64,000 bases of DNA, from assembly GCF_007556815.1 (NCBI RefSeq), contig NZ_CP041745.1, positions 248,001 through 312,000 of the forward strand, given 5' to 3'. A program made the translations under genes and the position numbers. Every line of letters begins with the position of its first letter. The stretch's first letter is position 1. Source of the DNA: Paraburkholderia megapolitana. GTDB taxonomy: Bacteria; Pseudomonadota; Gammaproteobacteria; Burkholderiales; Burkholderiaceae. The notes beneath the pieces were generated by a model. The model was not told the DNA's origin and ran no database searches. It saw only the letters and a list, made by a program, of their open reading frames with translations. Below are positions 62,639-64,000 of the stretch, piece after piece.

Positions 62639-64000
62639 TTACTTCGCCACAACCACCGGAATACCACGCAACGTACCCGCGCCTTTCACCTCAGCGAGCG
62701 CCTGCTGAACCACCGCTGACGTCACCGCATCGATCTGCAACTGCGCAGCCAGATCGCGCTCGCTGCGCTTCACGCCCGCGAGATTCGCAAGCTTCACGTG
62801 GCCATAACCGCGCACACGTGCATGCAGATCGGCGAGCTTCGCGACGACTTCGGCGGTATCGGGCTGCAACACGGCGAAGGCTCGCAGCAGGGTGTTTTCG
62901 TAGTCGCCAGCAAGCGCGCGTTCCATGCGCCGTTCAAGCGATTTGCCGAACGGATCGAGCATCGTGCCGCGCAGTCCACGCCACTTTGCAAGCATGCCGA
63001 GCACGGGCCACATCCACTGTCCGAACGTCAATTTGCGCGGCACTTCACCGTGCTTCGAACGCGCAAGTCCCGGTGGTGCGAGATTGAATTTCACGCCGAA
63101 ATCTTTACCCGCTACGCCTTCGAATTGCGCTTCGAGTGCTTCGCGAAACGCCTTGTCCGTATGCAGGCGACCGACCTCGTACTCGTCCTTCACAGCAAGC
63201 AGACGATAGAACGTGGTCGCGACGGCGCGTGCGATACGGTCGTCGTTGGCGCCGCCTTCGGCCTTGCGTGCCGCATCGACGAGCGTGCGATAACGCTTCA
63301 CGTACGCTGCGCCGCCATAGGTTGCGAGACGCGTTTCGCGATCGGCGATCAACTGGTCGAGCGTGTCGAGATTCACCGCCGGTTTGGCCGAATGACGCGC
63401 CTGCCACAGCGTTTCGAGCGCTGCCGGATCGGCGGCAGCGAGACGGCCGACTGCGAACGCGAGCTGGTTCATCGGCACGGCCACGTTATTGAGTTCGATT
63501 GCGCGCATCAACGCGCCTAGCGAGACCGGCACGAGCCCGAGTTGCCACGCAAAGCCGAGCATCAGGATGTTCGCGCCAATCGTGTCGCCGAGAAAGCGCG
63601 TGGCCAGCGATTGCGCATCGCAGGCGGACATGCGTTCGTCGCCGGCCGCGTGGCGCATCTTTTCGTACAACGCGTCTGCGTGCAGGTTGGCGTCGGGGTT
63701 CTGCACGAACGTCGCATTCGGAATCGCATGCGTGTTCACAACGATGCGGGTGCGGCCATGACGCACGGTTTGCAACGCGTCGGCGCCCGCGCCGACCACC
63801 ATATCGCAGGCGAGCAATACGTCGGCCTGTTGCGTGTCGATGCGCACCTGGTTCAGCCATTCGTCGCGCGCAGCGAAGCGCACGAACGACAGCACCGAAC
63901 CGCCCTTCTGCGCAAAGCCCATGAAGTCGAGTACCGACGCGCTCTTGCCTTCGAGGTGCGCGGCCATGCTGATCAATGCGCCCACCGTCACGACGCCGGT
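62639..64000 (-). CDS. Indolepyruvate ferredoxin oxidoreductase, C-terminal part (5' end outside window)
   Basis: The frame is open to the window edge, so about 454 C-terminal residues are visible; the full enzyme is about 1190 aa. It decarboxylates aryl pyruvates from aromatic amino-acid transamination to acyl-CoA. Visible blocks are the gamma-like region MAAHLEGKSASVLDFMGFAQ, KGGSVLSFVRF, and DMVVGAGADALQTV. The TPP/Fe-S parts must lie upstream. The ORF start at 63991 is only an internal GTG. Confidence 0.9.
   Translation of the reverse strand, partial: TGVVTVGALISMAAHLEGKSASVLDFMGFAQKGGSVLSFVRFAARDEWLNQVRIDTQQADVLLACDMVVGAGADALQTVRHGRTRIVVNTHAIPNATFVQNPDANLHADALYEKMRHAAGDERMSACDAQSLATRFLGDTIGANILMLGFAWQLGLVPVSLGALMRAIELNNVAVPMNQLAFAVGRLAAADPAALETLWQARHSAKPAVNLDTLDQLIADRETRLATYGGAAYVKRYRTLVDAARKAEGGANDDRIARAVATTFYRLLAVKDEYEVGRLHTDKAFREALEAQFEGVAGKDFGVKFNLAPPGLARSKHGEVPRKLTFGQWMWPVLGMLAKWRGLRGTMLDPFGKSLERRMERALAGDYENTLLRAFAVLQPDTAEVVAKLADLHARVRGYGHVKLANLAGVKRSERDLAAQLQIDAVTSAVVQQALAEVKGAGTLRGIPVVVAK

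Noticed and set aside
1..64000. CRISPR arrays, tRNA/rRNA genes, insertion sequences, prophage genes
   Set aside because: No regularly spaced repeats, tRNA-like cloverleafs, transposase or phage structural genes were recognised by reading; a covariance-model scan would be needed to exclude small RNAs.

Overview
The window is a high-GC, gene-dense stretch of a betaproteobacterial chromosome or megaplasmid, most likely Burkholderiales and probably Paraburkholderia or a close relative. That is inferred from protein styles, the abundance of LysR/AraC regulators with divergently transcribed targets, and strong GC-rich third positions that create long antisense open frames. I see no rRNA, tRNA, CRISPR array, insertion sequence or prophage. 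Both ends are cut genes: a cyclic beta-1,2-glucan synthase (left) and an indolepyruvate ferredoxin oxidoreductase (right).

0-14 kb: NdvB-type glucan synthase end, two small unknown or DUF genes, a DinB protein, aspartate ammonia-lyase, and an ECF sigma / anti-sigma pair followed by a secreted phosphoesterase and a cupredoxin. Two near-identical ECF-type promoters precede the sigma gene and the phosphoesterase gene, so the unit looks autoregulated. A tartrate dehydrogenase with its divergent LysR regulator, then a GlxA-type AraC regulator with a divergent tautomerase-like gene, follow.

15.7-24.2 kb: an amine-oxidation locus. It encodes a TTQ amine dehydrogenase heavy chain, MauE, MauD, TTQ light chain and two monoheme cytochromes c. 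On the other strand lie a LuxR-AraC regulator pair, a short-chain dehydrogenase and an ethanolamine/amino-acid type permease. A 173-bp tandem duplication across the mauE-mauD junction has created a small hybrid membrane ORF.

24.3-43.7 kb: ordinary accessory metabolism and regulation (MFS exporters, Xre, TetR and LysR regulators, GST, a double-DTG PDZ protease, alcohol/quinone oxidoreductase, EamA exporter, nucleotidyltransferase, alpha/beta hydrolase, PobA-like hydroxylase). One gene encodes a natural fusion of an Old Yellow Enzyme ene-reductase with a quinone-oxidoreductase domain. An orphan Fur-box-like site sits between two convergent genes.

43.8-53.0 kb: the most unusual segment. Eight contiguous genes encode a PAP2-fatty acid desaturase fusion, two acyltransferase-like proteins, an alpha/beta hydrolase, a second desaturase, a GH3-type acyl-amido synthetase, a Rieske oxygenase and a third desaturase. 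Together they look like an undescribed pathway for a desaturated, oxygenated fatty-acyl conjugate (inference). No ACP, PKS or NRPS gene is present.

53-64 kb: small membrane protein, GNATs, SDR, DUF2239 protein with a palindromic operator, NCS2 uracil/xanthine permease, CPA1 Na+/H+ antiporter, EAL phosphodiesterase, CutC, and the indolepyruvate oxidoreductase fragment.
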